64,000 nucleotides of DNA from NCBI RefSeq assembly GCF_004193175.1, contig NZ_SAUH01000001.1, forward strand, positions 2,854,501 to 2,918,500, written 5' to 3'. Position 1 is the stretch's first letter, and the number at the start of each line of letters is the position of its first letter. Made by a program: the position numbers and the translations under genes. Below are positions 9,530-16,785 of this stretch, piece by piece. This DNA comes from Streptomyces sp. RFCAC02. Lineage in GTDB: Bacteria > Actinomycetota > Actinomycetes > Streptomycetales > Streptomycetaceae. The notes beneath the pieces were generated by a model. The model was not told where the DNA came from. It searched no databases and worked only from the letters and a program-made list of their open reading frames with translations.

Positions 9530-10572
9530 CCGCCTCACCTGCCGCCGGCCCGCCCGACCGGCGGCGGGAGCGACGGCGACGGCGCTCCGGCGTCGTGCTG
9601 ATCAACGTCATGCTGCTCGGCACGCCCGCCATCGGCCGCCGCGTCGTCCGCCGGGCCGGCCGGCTCGCGGTGGCGATCCGCCTCCTGCGCCTCGTCCGCG
9701 CCCTGCTCAGGGCGCGCCGCAACCGGCGCCGCAGGGCACGCGGCGGCCCCCCGCCCGCACGACGCACGACCCGGCACCAGCGGCTCGCCCTGCGCAGCCG
9801 CCGCTGGGAGGCGCTCGCGGCGGTCACCGCCGTCGGCCTGACGGTGGCCGTCGGCCTGGTCGGCACGGGTGGCGGGGACGACGTGCGGGAGGCCCGCGCG
9901 TCCAGCCAGATCGCCGACGGCGTCTCCCGGCCCGGCGCCGTGGACGCGCCGGGTGCCGCCCCCGACGCGGGATCGACGGCCGACCTCGGCGCGCTCGGCA
10001 GCCCCTCCGGGTTCGTGGCGCCGCCACTGCCCCGCTCCGAGCCGACGCGCATCCGCATCCCGCAGCTCGGGACGGACGTCGAGGTGTTCGGCGCGGCGCT
10101 CGGCACCGACGGGGGTCCGCCGTCCCCCGCCGAGGAGGACGCCATGCGCGCCGCCTGGTACTCGGGCGGCGTGGCGCCGGGCGAGCGCGGCGCGTCCCTG
10201 ATCGTCGGCCACCTCGACACCTACACGGGTCCCGCCGCATTCGCCGGACTCGGCCAGCTCAGACCCGGCGAGAACATCGAGATCGACCGGGAGGACGGAC
10301 GGACCGCCGTGTTCACCGTGGACTCCGTCGAGCAGTACCCGAAGAGCGACTTCCCCGACGAACGCGTCTACGGCGCCGTGGACACTCCGCAGCTCCGGCT
10401 CATCACCTGCGGCGGCCGGTGGAGCCGGGACGGCGGCTACGACTCGAACATCGTCGCCTACGCCCGCCTCACCGGCACCCTCCCGCCCGTGGGCGACCCC
10501 GCCCAGGACCCCGCCGTCGACCCGGCCGACGCGGGCTGGGCCGATCAGCAGGGCTCCGCACCGGTCGCGTGA
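9262..10572 (+). CDS. Sortase, class E/F type, with long basic N-terminal region
   Basis: Cysteine transpeptidase that attaches surface proteins or works on the envelope. As read here it is 436 residues. The first 150 are Lys/Ala- and Arg-rich, with a possible membrane-associated stretch (LINVMLLGTPAIG). A true membrane helix is at about 193-210 (ALAAVTAVGLTVAVGLVG). The sortase barrel covers about 260-415, with the catalytic His in VGHLDTYTG and Cys in LRLITCGG. Family members are usually 200-250 residues, so the N-terminus is unusually long, and it probably extends back to 8393 through a lost C at 9257-9261. The preceding secreted protein is a natural candidate partner but lacks a sorting motif. 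Confidence 0.85.
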   Translation: MQARRAPGRARQEGHTPARSEAAPREGTAEDGGDARETGRTRKAEKAEKAEAPKKATAAGQARATKKTGQAARPEAARSPAAAPARRPVTASPAAGPPDRRRERRRRRSGVVLINVMLLGTPAIGRRVVRRAGRLAVAIRLLRLVRALLRARRNRRRRARGGPPPARRTTRHQRLALRSRRWEALAAVTAVGLTVAVGLVGTGGGDDVREARASSQIADGVSRPGAVDAPGAAPDAGSTADLGALGSPSGFVAPPLPRSEPTRIRIPQLGTDVEVFGAALGTDGGPPSPAEEDAMRAAWYSGGVAPGERGASLIVGHLDTYTGPAAFAGLGQLRPGENIEIDREDGRTAVFTVDSVEQYPKSDFPDERVYGAVDTPQLRLITCGGRWSRDGGYDSNIVAYARLTGTLPPVGDPAQDPAVDPADAGWADQQGSAPVA

Positions 10573-10597
10573 CCGGCAGTACCGGGTACGGACACGG

Positions 10598-10632
10598 CCG
10601 AGGCGCCCCGCGAACGTCGCGGGGCGCCTCGG
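10598..10632. terminator. Bidirectional terminator, sortase / DUF3151 gene
   Basis: Perfect 16-bp arms with a 3-nt loop (CCGAGGCGCC...GGCGCCTCGG) between two convergent genes. Confidence 0.88.
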
Positions 10633-10645
10633 TGCGTCGGTCCGG

Positions 10646-11059
10646 TCAGGAGAGCGTGTCGGCGGCGGTCGGCGAGCTGTCGCGCAGGAACTGCGCGCAG
10701 CGCTTGTACTCCTCCTCCTCGCCGATGGCCTGGGCGGCCCGGGCGAGCGCGTGCAGGGCACGCAGGAAACCGCGGTTCGGCTCGTGCTCGAACGGGATCG
10801 GCCCCTGGCCGCGCCAGCCGCTGCGGCGCAGCGCGTCCAGACCGCGGTGGTATCCCGTCCGGGCGAACGCGTACGACTCCACGACGCGCCCCTCGGCGAA
10901 CGCGTCGTCCGCGAGCTGCGCCCACGCCAGCGAGGACGCCGGGTGGGCGGCAGCCACCTCAGCCGGAGCCGTGCCGCCCGCCAGCAGGGCGCGCGGCTCC
11001 GGGTCGTCGGGCAGGTGGGTCGGGGGCGGCCCCCCGAGCAGGTTCTCGTGAATGGCCAT
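10646..11059 (-). CDS. DUF3151 family protein
   Basis: A 137-residue cytosolic protein of a small actinobacterial family of unknown function, recognised by NLLGGPPPTHLP near the N-terminus and the helical repeat-like body WAQLADDAFAEGR, YAFARTGYHRGLDALR and GPIPFEHEPNRGFLRAL. Starts at the ATG at 11059 (MAIHENLL). It lies 44 bases downstream of fba on the same strand, so the two are probably co-transcribed, a pairing I recall from other streptomycetes. It ends at a bidirectional terminator. Confidence 0.85.
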   Translation of the reverse strand: MAIHENLLGGPPPTHLPDDPEPRALLAGGTAPAEVAAAHPASSLAWAQLADDAFAEGRVVESYAFARTGYHRGLDALRRSGWRGQGPIPFEHEPNRGFLRALHALARAAQAIGEEEEYKRCAQFLRDSSPTAADTLS

Positions 11060-11103
11060 GCCGTCCAGTCTGCCCCATTTCCGGGACGGGACGGCGACGG
11101 CCG

Positions 11104-12126
11104 TCACTTCAGGCTGGTGCCGGTGGACCGCAGGTCGGCGCACGCCTTGGTGACGCGCTCGGCCATGCCGGCCTCGGCGAGCTTGCCCCAGCTCCGCGGG
11201 TCGTAGACCTTCTTGTTGCCGACCTCGCCGTCCACCTTCAGGACACCGTCGTAGTTGCGGAACGCGTGGTCCACGATCGGCCGGGTGAAGGCGTACTGCG
11301 TGTCGGTGTCGAGGTTCATCTTCACGACGCCGTTCTCCAGCGCGGTGCTGATCTCCTCCTGCGTGGAGCCCGAGCCGCCGTGGAAGACGAAGTCGAACGG
11401 GGACTCCTTGCCGTAGCGGGCGCCGACGCCCTCCTGCAGGTCCTTCAGCAGGTCGGGGCGGAGCACGACATTGCCCGGCTTGTAGACGCCGTGGACATTG
11501 CCGAAGGAGGCGGCCAGCAGGTAGCGGCCCTTCTCGCCCAGGCCGAGGGCCTCGGCGGTGCGCAGCGCGTCCTCGACGGTCGTGTACAGCTTGTCGTTGA
11601 TCTCGTGGCTGACGCCGTCCTCCTCGCCGCCGGTCGGGGTGATCTCGACCTCCAGCACGATGCGGGCGGCGGCGGCGAGCGCGAGCAGCTCCTCGGCGAC
11701 CGCCAGGTTGTCGTGGAGGGTCTCGGCGGAGCCGTCCCACATGTGGGACTGGAACAGCGGGTTCTGCCCCGCGTCGACCCGCTCCTTGGAGAGGGCGAGC
11801 AGCGGACGGACATAGCCGTCCAGCTTGTCCTTGGGGCAGTGGTCGGTGTGCAGGGCGATGTTCACCGGGTACTTCTCGGCGACGATGTGCGCGAACTCGG
11901 CCAGCGCACGTGCGCCGGAGACCATGTCCTTGGCGTACTGGCCGCCGAGGAACTCGGCACCGCCGGTGGAGATCTGGACGATGCCGTCGCTCTCCGCCTC
12001 GGCGAAGCCCCGCAGGGCGGCGTGCAGGGTCTGCGTCGAGGTGACGTTGATGGCCGGGTAGGCGAACGAGCCCGCCTTTGCCCGGTCGAGCATCTCGTTG
12101 TAGACCTCGGGAGTCGCGATGGGCAT
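11104..12126 (-). CDS. fbaA: Class II fructose-bisphosphate aldolase
   Basis: Zinc-dependent aldolase interconverting fructose 1,6-bisphosphate with dihydroxyacetone phosphate and glyceraldehyde 3-phosphate. The 340-residue protein has normal class II length. Visible hallmarks are INVTSTQTL near residue 25, ALHTDHCPKD with zinc and catalytic residues near 95, the zinc-ligand glutamate region LEVEITPTGGEEDG near 160, HGVYKPGN near 210 and the phosphate-binding FHGGSGS near 250. ATG start at 12126 follows AAGGAG. The 178-base upstream region holds the pyrE terminator and a parS site. Confidence 0.98.
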   Translation of the reverse strand: MPIATPEVYNEMLDRAKAGSFAYPAINVTSTQTLHAALRGFAEAESDGIVQISTGGAEFLGGQYAKDMVSGARALAEFAHIVAEKYPVNIALHTDHCPKDKLDGYVRPLLALSKERVDAGQNPLFQSHMWDGSAETLHDNLAVAEELLALAAAARIVLEVEITPTGGEEDGVSHEINDKLYTTVEDALRTAEALGLGEKGRYLLAASFGNVHGVYKPGNVVLRPDLLKDLQEGVGARYGKESPFDFVFHGGSGSTQEEISTALENGVVKMNLDTDTQYAFTRPIVDHAFRNYDGVLKVDGEVGNKKVYDPRSWGKLAEAGMAERVTKACADLRSTGTSLK

Positions 12127-12229
12127 GTGTCCGCTCCTTGAAATGTGCTGGGAACCTGCTCGGTGGGTCAGGGAAACGACATCGTCGTCGCGGCGTGGTC
12201 AGCGCTCATCCTCCCAGACCGGGAGCCGC

Positions 12230-12248
12230 CCCCCTGCCTGGCAGGGGG
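12230..12248 (-). terminator. Terminator of pyrE
   Basis: Perfect 19-base palindrome CCCCCTGCCTGGCAGGGGG in the fba-pyrE intergenic space, downstream of the pyrE stop. Confidence 0.6.
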
Positions 12249-12253
12249 TGACC

Positions 12254-12267
12254 GTTTCACGTGAAAC
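12254..12267. other. parS: parS centromere site (ParB binding)
   Basis: The 14-base palindrome GTTTCACGTGAAAC is identical to the streptomycete parS consensus. It sits in an intergenic space and is embedded in a longer dyad GTGAC...GTCAC (12248-12273). Streptomyces chromosomes carry some twenty such sites clustered around oriC, so this places the window near the origin. Confidence 0.93.
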
Positions 12268-12304
12268 AGTCACCCTCCGTCAGCACCCCACGTCCCGCCG
12301 GACG

Positions 12305-12838
12305 TCAGCGGCCGAGATCGGCCACCTCGTACGCCCGGTAGTAGGGCAGCCCCGCGCGCTCGACAGCGGGCGCCGCGCCGCGCTCGACGATCACGGCGAC
12401 ACCGACGACCTCGGCACCGGCCTCCCGCAGCGCGGTCACGGCGGTGAGGACCGACCCGCCGGTGGTCGAGGTGTCCTCGACGGCCAGCACGCGGCGGCCC
12501 GCGACGTCCGGTCCCTCGATGCGCCGCTGGAGGCCGTGCGTCTTCTCGGCCTTCCGCACCACGAAGGAGTCGAGCCGCCGGCCGCGCGCCGCAGCGGCGT
12601 GCAGCATGGCGGCGGCGACCGGGTCGGCGCCGAGCGTGAGACCGCCCACGGCGTCGTAGTCCAGGTCGGCGGTGAGGTCGAGCATGACCTGGCCGACCAG
12701 GGGCGCCGCCTCGCCGTCCAGGGTGATCCGGCGGAGGTCCACGTACCAGTCCGCCTCGATCCCCGAGGACAGGACGACCTTGCCCTCGACGACCGCCTTC
12801 CGCCTGATCTGCCGCAGCAGCTCGTCACGCACACTCAT
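12305..12838 (-). CDS. pyrE: Orotate phosphoribosyltransferase
   Basis: Transfers ribose 5-phosphate from PRPP to orotate, giving OMP, in de novo pyrimidine synthesis. The protein has 177 residues, typical of the short actinobacterial form. The PRPP-binding signature VLAVEDTSTTGGS is near 117-129, and the catalytic loop with KAEKTHG is near 95. ATG start at 12838 and stop at 12305. It is expressed from the minus strand, downstream of the aldose epimerase gene (48 bases apart), and ends at a palindromic terminator before parS. Confidence 0.96.
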   Translation of the reverse strand: MSVRDELLRQIRRKAVVEGKVVLSSGIEADWYVDLRRITLDGEAAPLVGQVMLDLTADLDYDAVGGLTLGADPVAAAMLHAAAARGRRLDSFVVRKAEKTHGLQRRIEGPDVAGRRVLAVEDTSTTGGSVLTAVTALREAGAEVVGVAVIVERGAAPAVERAGLPYYRAYEVADLGR

Positions 12839-12886
12839 GGCACGGAACCCTACGTCAGCGCCCCGGAGCGGGCGCGGTGCGGGCCG

Positions 12887-13705
12887 CTACGCGGCCGGGC
12901 GCCGCCAGGTCCAGGTCGTGGAGATCTCCAGCGGCTCCAGCTCGGTGACGAGCCGGGGCATGGTGTTGAGGCCGTCCGGCGGCCCCGACTGCGGCTCGAC
13001 GCAGACCGCCTCGGGCAGTTCGTCGTAGACCACGACCCACGGTGTGCGGCTCTCGACGGTCAGCTCCAGCTCGCCGGGCCAGGTGAGGGCCACCCGCACG
13101 CCGTCGGGCATGCCGAAGCAGTCGTCCCAGGGGCCGGGGCGCGGTGCGATACGGCGGCCGGTCGGCAGGTGGTCCTCGCCGCGCTCCTCCTGCCACTCGG
13201 CGTCGAACGCGAGCCGCACCTCGGAACCGCCGGGTGTCAGCGAGCGCAGGAACCACGGGTGCCACCCCGCCTGGGCGGGGAAGGAGTCGCCGAGCGTCTC
13301 GACGCCGAGGGTCAGCGTCACGCCGCCGCCGTCGGGGGCCAGCTCCACGAGCTGGGTGACCCGGCCGGGGTAGGGCCAGGGGTCGGTCAGGTCGGTGACG
13401 AGCGCGGCGGAGGTGTCATCGGCCGTGACGGTCCGCCAGGCGCGGTGCCGGACGGTGCCGTGGATGGCGTGGGGGCCGGCGTCGAGCGGCATCCGGTGCT
13501 CGGACGTGCCGTTGTGGAACCGGCCGTCCCGCGTCCGGCCGCACCAGGGGGCCATCACGAAGGAGCCGTACCGGTCGCCCTGGCGCAGCAGCTCGGTGCC
13601 GCCGACCCGGAGGGACGCGATGCGCCCGCCCTGGTCGGGCCGGACGGTCAGCTCGGTGTCGCCCGCGCGCAGCAGCAGGCCGCGCTCGGTGTCTTGGGTG
13701 GTCAC
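12887..13705 (-). CDS. Aldose 1-epimerase family protein
   Basis: A 272-residue galactose-mutarotase-fold protein, likely interconverting anomers of a hexose or acting on a related sugar phosphate. The N-terminal beta strands begin with LTVRPDQGGRIASLRVGG. The general-acid histidine lies in DAGPHAIHGTVRH near residue 80, a second in AGWHPWFLR near 150, and the glutamate base near 235 in LPEAVCVEPQSGP. GTG start at 13705. Same strand as pyrE, 48 bases upstream of it and possibly co-transcribed. The substrate is unknown. Confidence 0.88.
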   Translation of the reverse strand: MTTQDTERGLLLRAGDTELTVRPDQGGRIASLRVGGTELLRQGDRYGSFVMAPWCGRTRDGRFHNGTSEHRMPLDAGPHAIHGTVRHRAWRTVTADDTSAALVTDLTDPWPYPGRVTQLVELAPDGGGVTLTLGVETLGDSFPAQAGWHPWFLRSLTPGGSEVRLAFDAEWQEERGEDHLPTGRRIAPRPGPWDDCFGMPDGVRVALTWPGELELTVESRTPWVVVYDELPEAVCVEPQSGPPDGLNTMPRLVTELEPLEISTTWTWRRPAA

Positions 13706-13784
13706 CCCACGACGATAACGATCCGATGTATGTAAATCCTAGAGCGGTTGGCCCCTGGGGCGGCGCGTCGCGGGGGCGCGCGGG

Positions 13785-14927
13785 TCAGCGGCCCGCCGGG
13801 TGGCGCCGCCGCAGCACCCGGATCAGCACGGCGCCCGCGACCGCCACGGCCGCCGCCGGCGCGGCCCAGCGCAGCACGGCGGACGGTCCGGGGGTGCGCC
13901 CGGGCGCGGGCTCGGGGGCGTACCGGCCGCGCGGCGGGGCGTGGTCGACCTCCTCCGCGCTCCTGCCGATCATCGTGCGCCGGGCGAAGTCCGCCTCGGG
14001 CTCGGGCACTTCACCGCCGCCCGACAGCACGCCCTCCTCGGCGGCGAGATCGACCAGGTCACCGATGTCCTCGGCGCCCATGAGGTCCTCATCGCCGGCC
14101 AGCAGCTCGTCGGCCGTCAGCTCGTCGACGGCGTCGGTCCCGCCGAGCAGGGAGACCTCCTCGATGCCCGCCGGATCGTCGGCGTCCCCCGGGTCGTCGG
14201 GGCCGCCCCGGGCGTCCTCGGCTCCCGGACGGCCGCCCGCCTCCCCGGTGCCGGCGAGGTCCGCGAGGTCGTCCACGCGCTCACCGGCCGCCTCGGCCGC
14301 GTCCCGCTCGGCCGGCGTCAGCTCGTCGAGGCCGAGGCCCTCCGGCGCGAACGGGTCGGGCTCCGGTTCGCTGGCGGCCGGGATGCCGGGGATGGCCCGC
14401 TCGTTGTCGTCCGGCGTGCCGATCCCGCCGGGGACCGGGCGCACGGCGAACTCACCGTCCGCGCCGGCGTCGCGCTCCCCCCCGTCCGCCGCGAGGTCGG
14501 CCGCCAGGGCCTCGGCGAAGCGGTCGAGCAGCCGGCGGCCCGCCGCGTCCAGCCGGTCCGCGCCCGCTTCGGCCAGGCGGCCGGTGGCCTCGACCTGGCC
14601 GCCGAACGCCAGGGTCGTCCCCGAGCCGTCGGCGACCGGCCTCGGCACGACGGTGAGGACGAGCCGCGCCGTCCCACTGCCCCGTGCCTCCTCGCCCTCG
14701 CACTCCACGACGACCCCTTCACCACGCTCCGTGACGACGAGGGTGCCGCGGTAGGTGATGGTGGAGGACCCGACACGGACGCGCAGCCGGCCGCGCAGCC
14801 CGGCGGACGTGCCGTCCGGCTCGGCCTGGAGCCCGGGAACGCAGCGGGACACACGCTCCGGGTCGGCGAACGCGCGGCGCACGACGGTGGCGGACAGGGG
14901 GACGTAGACCTCGTGCTCCATGGCCAT
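13785..14927 (-). CDS. CoxG-like SRPBCC protein with C-terminal membrane anchor
   Basis: A 380-residue protein with three parts. Residues 1-150 are an SRPBCC/CoxG-type lipid-binding fold (MEHEVYVPLSATVVRRAF, CVPGLQ, and a VEATGRLAEAG segment). Residues about 165-335 are acidic and disordered, with many Asp/Glu/Gly. A single helix (about 350-370) is followed by an Arg-rich tail, placing the N-terminal part in the cytoplasm. CoxG-type domains are known next to carbon monoxide dehydrogenases, but no such gene is nearby, so the role is unknown. Start is the ATG at 14927, or 14921 with a second Met. It lies 10 bases downstream of the truncated polyamine-synthase-like gene. Confidence 0.82.
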   Translation of the reverse strand: MAMEHEVYVPLSATVVRRAFADPERVSRCVPGLQAEPDGTSAGLRGRLRVRVGSSTITYRGTLVVTERGEGVVVECEGEEARGSGTARLVLTVVPRPVADGSGTTLAFGGQVEATGRLAEAGADRLDAAGRRLLDRFAEALAADLAADGGERDAGADGEFAVRPVPGGIGTPDDNERAIPGIPAASEPEPDPFAPEGLGLDELTPAERDAAEAAGERVDDLADLAGTGEAGGRPGAEDARGGPDDPGDADDPAGIEEVSLLGGTDAVDELTADELLAGDEDLMGAEDIGDLVDLAAEEGVLSGGGEVPEPEADFARRTMIGRSAEEVDHAPPRGRYAPEPAPGRTPGPSAVLRWAAPAAAVAVAGAVLIRVLRRRHPAGR

Positions 14928-14937
14928 GGCGCGGAGC

Positions 14938-15816
14938 CTACCCACACACGGTGATCGGATCACTTATCCCGGGGCCGTTCGCCGCGCCCTCACGCGCCGT
15001 GCCCGGACCGGCACCGGACGCCACTCCCGCGGCCGCGCACACACCGGCCGCGCCCCGCTCGTGCAGCGCGCGCTCGGCCGCCCGCTCCAGCGGCCCGACG
15101 AGCGTCGCGCAGGCGACCAGCGCGGCGATGATGCCGGCGTTCAGCACGAGCAGGCAGCGGCGGCAGCGGCGCGACAGGTCGCCGCGGAAGAGCCACAGCA
15201 CGAGCAGGCCGCCCGCCAGGGCGTTGACCACGCCGGTGAACAGCGCGGCGCTCAACTGGCCGAAAAGCGGCAGCAGAAGAAAGGGGAACGCCAGCCCGCC
15301 GAGCAGCGCGCCCACGTAGTCGGCCGCCGAGAGGTCCGCCACAGCGCGCCCCGCGTCCTGGGCGCGCACGCGCTGGATCAGTGTCATGAGCAGCGGCATC
15401 TCCGCGCCGATCAGGACGCCCATGGCGAGAGAGAGACAGATCAGCACCGGCCGCGCCACCCCGAAGGCGAGGAAGCACACGTACAGGGTGAGCGCGGAGG
15501 AGCCGCCGATCAGCGCGAGCGCCGCCTCGATCAGGCCGAAACTCGCCGAGGCCCGCCGCCGCAGCCGCTTGGCCCCCAGCGAACCGATCCCCATCGCGAA
15601 GACCATCAGCGACAGCACGACGGACGTGTGCGTGACCGTGTCGCCGACGAAGTAGTCGGCGAGGGCGATGAGCTCCAGCTCGTAGATCAGGCCGCAGGCG
15701 GCGCAGACGAAGACGGCCACCAGGACCACCCAGCGCCCCGCCCCCGCCGACACGGGCAGCACGGCGACCGCGGAACGGTCCCCGGCGGCCCGCTCGGTGT
15801 CGTACGTGTCGATCAT
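14938..15816 (-). CDS. Membrane half of a polyamine aminopropyltransferase, catalytic half missing
   Basis: A 292-residue protein with seven or so membrane helices between residues 25 and 235. It begins [16 protein letters not shown], followed by [17 protein letters not shown] and [18 protein letters not shown]. These are hallmarks of the membrane domain of actinobacterial spermidine-synthase-like proteins, normally about 500 residues with a SAM-binding transferase domain after the last helix. Here the homologous part stops near [10 protein letters not shown], and about 40 low-complexity Gly/Ala residues lead to a stop just before the next gene. No GGGDG-type SAM motif is present in any frame here. 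It is either a membrane-only derivative or a deletion remnant. Confidence 0.8.
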   Translation of the reverse strand: MIDTYDTERAAGDRSAVAVLPVSAGAGRWVVLVAVFVCAACGLIYELELIALADYFVGDTVTHTSVVLSLMVFAMGIGSLGAKRLRRRASASFGLIEAALALIGGSSALTLYVCFLAFGVARPVLICLSLAMGVLIGAEMPLLMTLIQRVRAQDAGRAVADLSAADYVGALLGGLAFPFLLLPLFGQLSAALFTGVVNALAGGLLVLWLFRGDLSRRCRRCLLVLNAGIIAALVACATLVGPLERAAERALHERGAAGVCAAAGVASGAGPGTAREGAANGPGISDPITVCG

Positions 15817-15878
15817 GAACCGAACATTACGTCACTCAGCGCTGCCTATTTGTCACCCACAGGAGTGGAATCAGGCCC

Positions 15879-16385
15879 TCACGCCGCGCCGGTCACACGC
15901 GTTCGCGTCGCGACGAGGCAGAGCTCCTGCGGGTACGCGTGCCAGGTGCGCCAGTGGATCTGCGCGCCGCGCCGCTGGGCGAGCAGGGCGGTGAAGGCGT
16001 TCGGATCGCCCGGGAACATCGCGGCCAGCCCGTGCGGATGGTCGGCGACGAGGGCGAGGAGCTCCTGGGCCCGCCCCGCGAACGACCCGGGACTCAGCGT
16101 CTCGACATGTGCCGCGAACTCGTAGTCGAAGTTCCCGAGGCGCTTGGACACCCCCAGCGGCAGGGGCGTCCTGCTGCCCGGCAGGCAGGCCACCGTCTCC
16201 GAGCAGGTGCCGCCCCGGCTCTCCAGCAGGACCTGGTGCGACGCCCCGAGGACGCGCAGCTCGACCCGCGCCCCGGTGAGCTCCAGGTCGAGCGTGGCCA
16301 GCGACGGCAGCGGCTCGCGGCCGAGCGCCCAGGCCAGGTCGTCGGCCCGGGTGTCGGTGAACGTGGTGTTGATCGTGGTGAGCAT
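15879..16385 (-). CDS. DUF2617 family protein
   Basis: A 168-residue cytosolic protein. It is recognised as DUF2617 from FTDTRADDLAWALG near the N-terminus, the LRVLGASHQVLLE strand, and the C-terminal IHWRTWHAYPQELCLVATRTRV. Function unknown. In streptomycetes this family is commonly encoded next to the spermidine-synthase-like membrane gene, as here (62 bases apart, same strand). The start is the ATG at 16385. Confidence 0.85.
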   Translation of the reverse strand: MLTTINTTFTDTRADDLAWALGREPLPSLATLDLELTGARVELRVLGASHQVLLESRGGTCSETVACLPGSRTPLPLGVSKRLGNFDYEFAAHVETLSPGSFAGRAQELLALVADHPHGLAAMFPGDPNAFTALLAQRRGAQIHWRTWHAYPQELCLVATRTRVTGAA

Positions 16386-16785
16386 GGGACGGCCCCCCGC
16401 ATGCGCGCAGTTGAGGGGTGCGGCGCACCGCCCGACCCCCTCGCGGACATCGCGACCACCGAACCACGGAACTCATGGTCCGAACAGCGTTTTTACCCAA
16501 CTTCACCAGGTTTCCATCCCCTCGGGGGCAGGGTGGCTCACCTGTTCACCCACCGTCCGCACGCATACCGAACAGTTCTGCAAAGTCAACGCGCGGAGAC
16601 CTCCGGACGGGTACGCCTAATGACCCGATTTCGGGCGTAATCATCAGGTTTGCAGATAACAGGTCAGCCAGCTTCACATCTCGGCTGCACAACGGTCACT
16701 CGGCCGCACTTGTTCGCGCCCAGATCTGTGAGGAAGCTCAGCCCAACTTCACACCAGAAGCCATGACACCGCGGAAGGCCCACAG
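16386..16785. other. 400-base intergenic region with divergent promoters
   Basis: No convincing open frame on either strand. The stretch is less G+C-rich than its surroundings from about 16450 onward and must hold the promoter of the peptide-uptake operon on the right and that of the DUF2617 gene on the left. A GGAAGG ribosome site precedes the ATG at 16786. I see no clear operator. Confidence 0.6.
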
